From VAZQ01 sp963821505 (GTDB lineage Bacteria; Pseudomonadota; Alphaproteobacteria; Rhizobiales; Xanthobacteraceae), in the NCBI GenBank assembly GCA_963821505.1, contig CAWGEH010000010.1, positions 310,001-374,000 on the forward strand: DNA of 64,000 bases, in the 5' to 3' direction. A program made the translations under genes and the position numbers. Positions 63,726 to 64,000 of the stretch are shown here, one piece after another; the first letter of the stretch is position 1, and each line of letters begins with the position of its first letter. Below the pieces are notes generated by a model. That model searched no databases. It was not told where the DNA came from and saw only the letters and a list, made by a program, of their open reading frames with translations.

Positions 63726-64000
63726 ATGGGTCAAAAGGTCAATCCAATCGGGTTGCGGCTCGGCATCAACCGCACCTGGGATTCGCGCTGGTACTCCGGC
63801 AAGGGCGAGTACGGGCAACTGCTCCACGAGGACATGAAGATCCGCGAGGAGCTGATGAAGGATCTCAAGCAGGCGGCGGTGTCGAAGATCGTGATCGAGC
63901 GGCCGCACAAGAAGTGCCGCGTCACGGTGCAGTCCGCGCGGCCGGGCGTCGTTATCGGCAAGAAGGGCGCCGATATCGAAAAGCTTCGCAAGAAGGTCAC
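63726..64000 (+). CDS. rpsC: 30S ribosomal protein S3, 5' part
   Basis: MGQKVNPIGLRLGINRTWDS starts the gene, and the KH-domain GVVIGKKGADIEKLRKKV is reached at the window end. The rest lies outside. Confidence 0.97.
   Translation, partial: MGQKVNPIGLRLGINRTWDSRWYSGKGEYGQLLHEDMKIREELMKDLKQAAVSKIVIERPHKKCRVTVQSARPGVVIGKKGADIEKLRKKV

Overview
The window is about 64% GC and reads as the chromosome of an alphaproteobacterium. The order of Hyphomicrobiales (Rhizobiales), near Bradyrhizobium, Rhodoplanes or Pseudolabrys, is the best guess. The evidence is the gene order tuf, tRNA-Trp, secE, nusG, rplKA, rplJL, rpoBC and then rpsL, rpsG, fusA, tuf and the S10 operon. The GTG start of rplJ, several Bug/TctC and NitT/TauT-type transport genes, and dense intergenic palindromes with CTAG ends fit the same group. 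This placement is inference; no 16S gene is present.

Layout. 1-10.1 kb: a CBS-domain protein, a flavin reductase-like protein, a frameshifted nitroreductase, small secreted proteins, thrS, a low-GC pentapeptide-repeat membrane protein, yidD and a ClpP-like periplasmic protein. 10.6-18.1 kb: an IscU-like scaffold, folE, hisI, a CoA-ester lyase/MaoC pair, a dienelactone hydrolase, a Rieske oxygenase, a HlyU-like protein, NAD kinase and cutA. 18.7-24.2 kb: an isochorismatase-fold hydrolase, a polysaccharide deacetylase-fold hydrolase, a complete NitT/TauT-type ABC importer and a TctC-type binding protein, probably one catabolic or uptake unit. 24.4-27.6 kb: an accessory patch starting at tRNA-Thr, with a small gene ending in a Gly-Gly motif next to a cupin gene, an IS5-family element, a decayed tRNA half and a possible small RNA. 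27.7-31.3 kb: an MHS-type permease, rlmB, tRNA-Tyr and tRNA-Gly. 31.5-64 kb: the information-processing core, interrupted by an antisense metE-like gene between rplA and rplJ and by about 8 kb (PBP1-type synthase, secreted protein, MFS, ABC exporter) between rpoC and rpsL. The window ends inside rpsC.

Three points stand out. First, both tuf genes encode an EF-Tu whose switch I lacks the usual RGITI motif and is about six residues longer, while EF-G keeps it. Second, six genes, three of them essential (nusG, rpoC, fusA), carry eight single-base insertions; four fall inside GANTC, the CcrM methylation motif, and a fifth lies beside one, which points to systematic sequencing error. Third, a family of CTAG-bounded double-hairpin repeats supplies the stop codons of three genes and marks the insertion point of the IS element.
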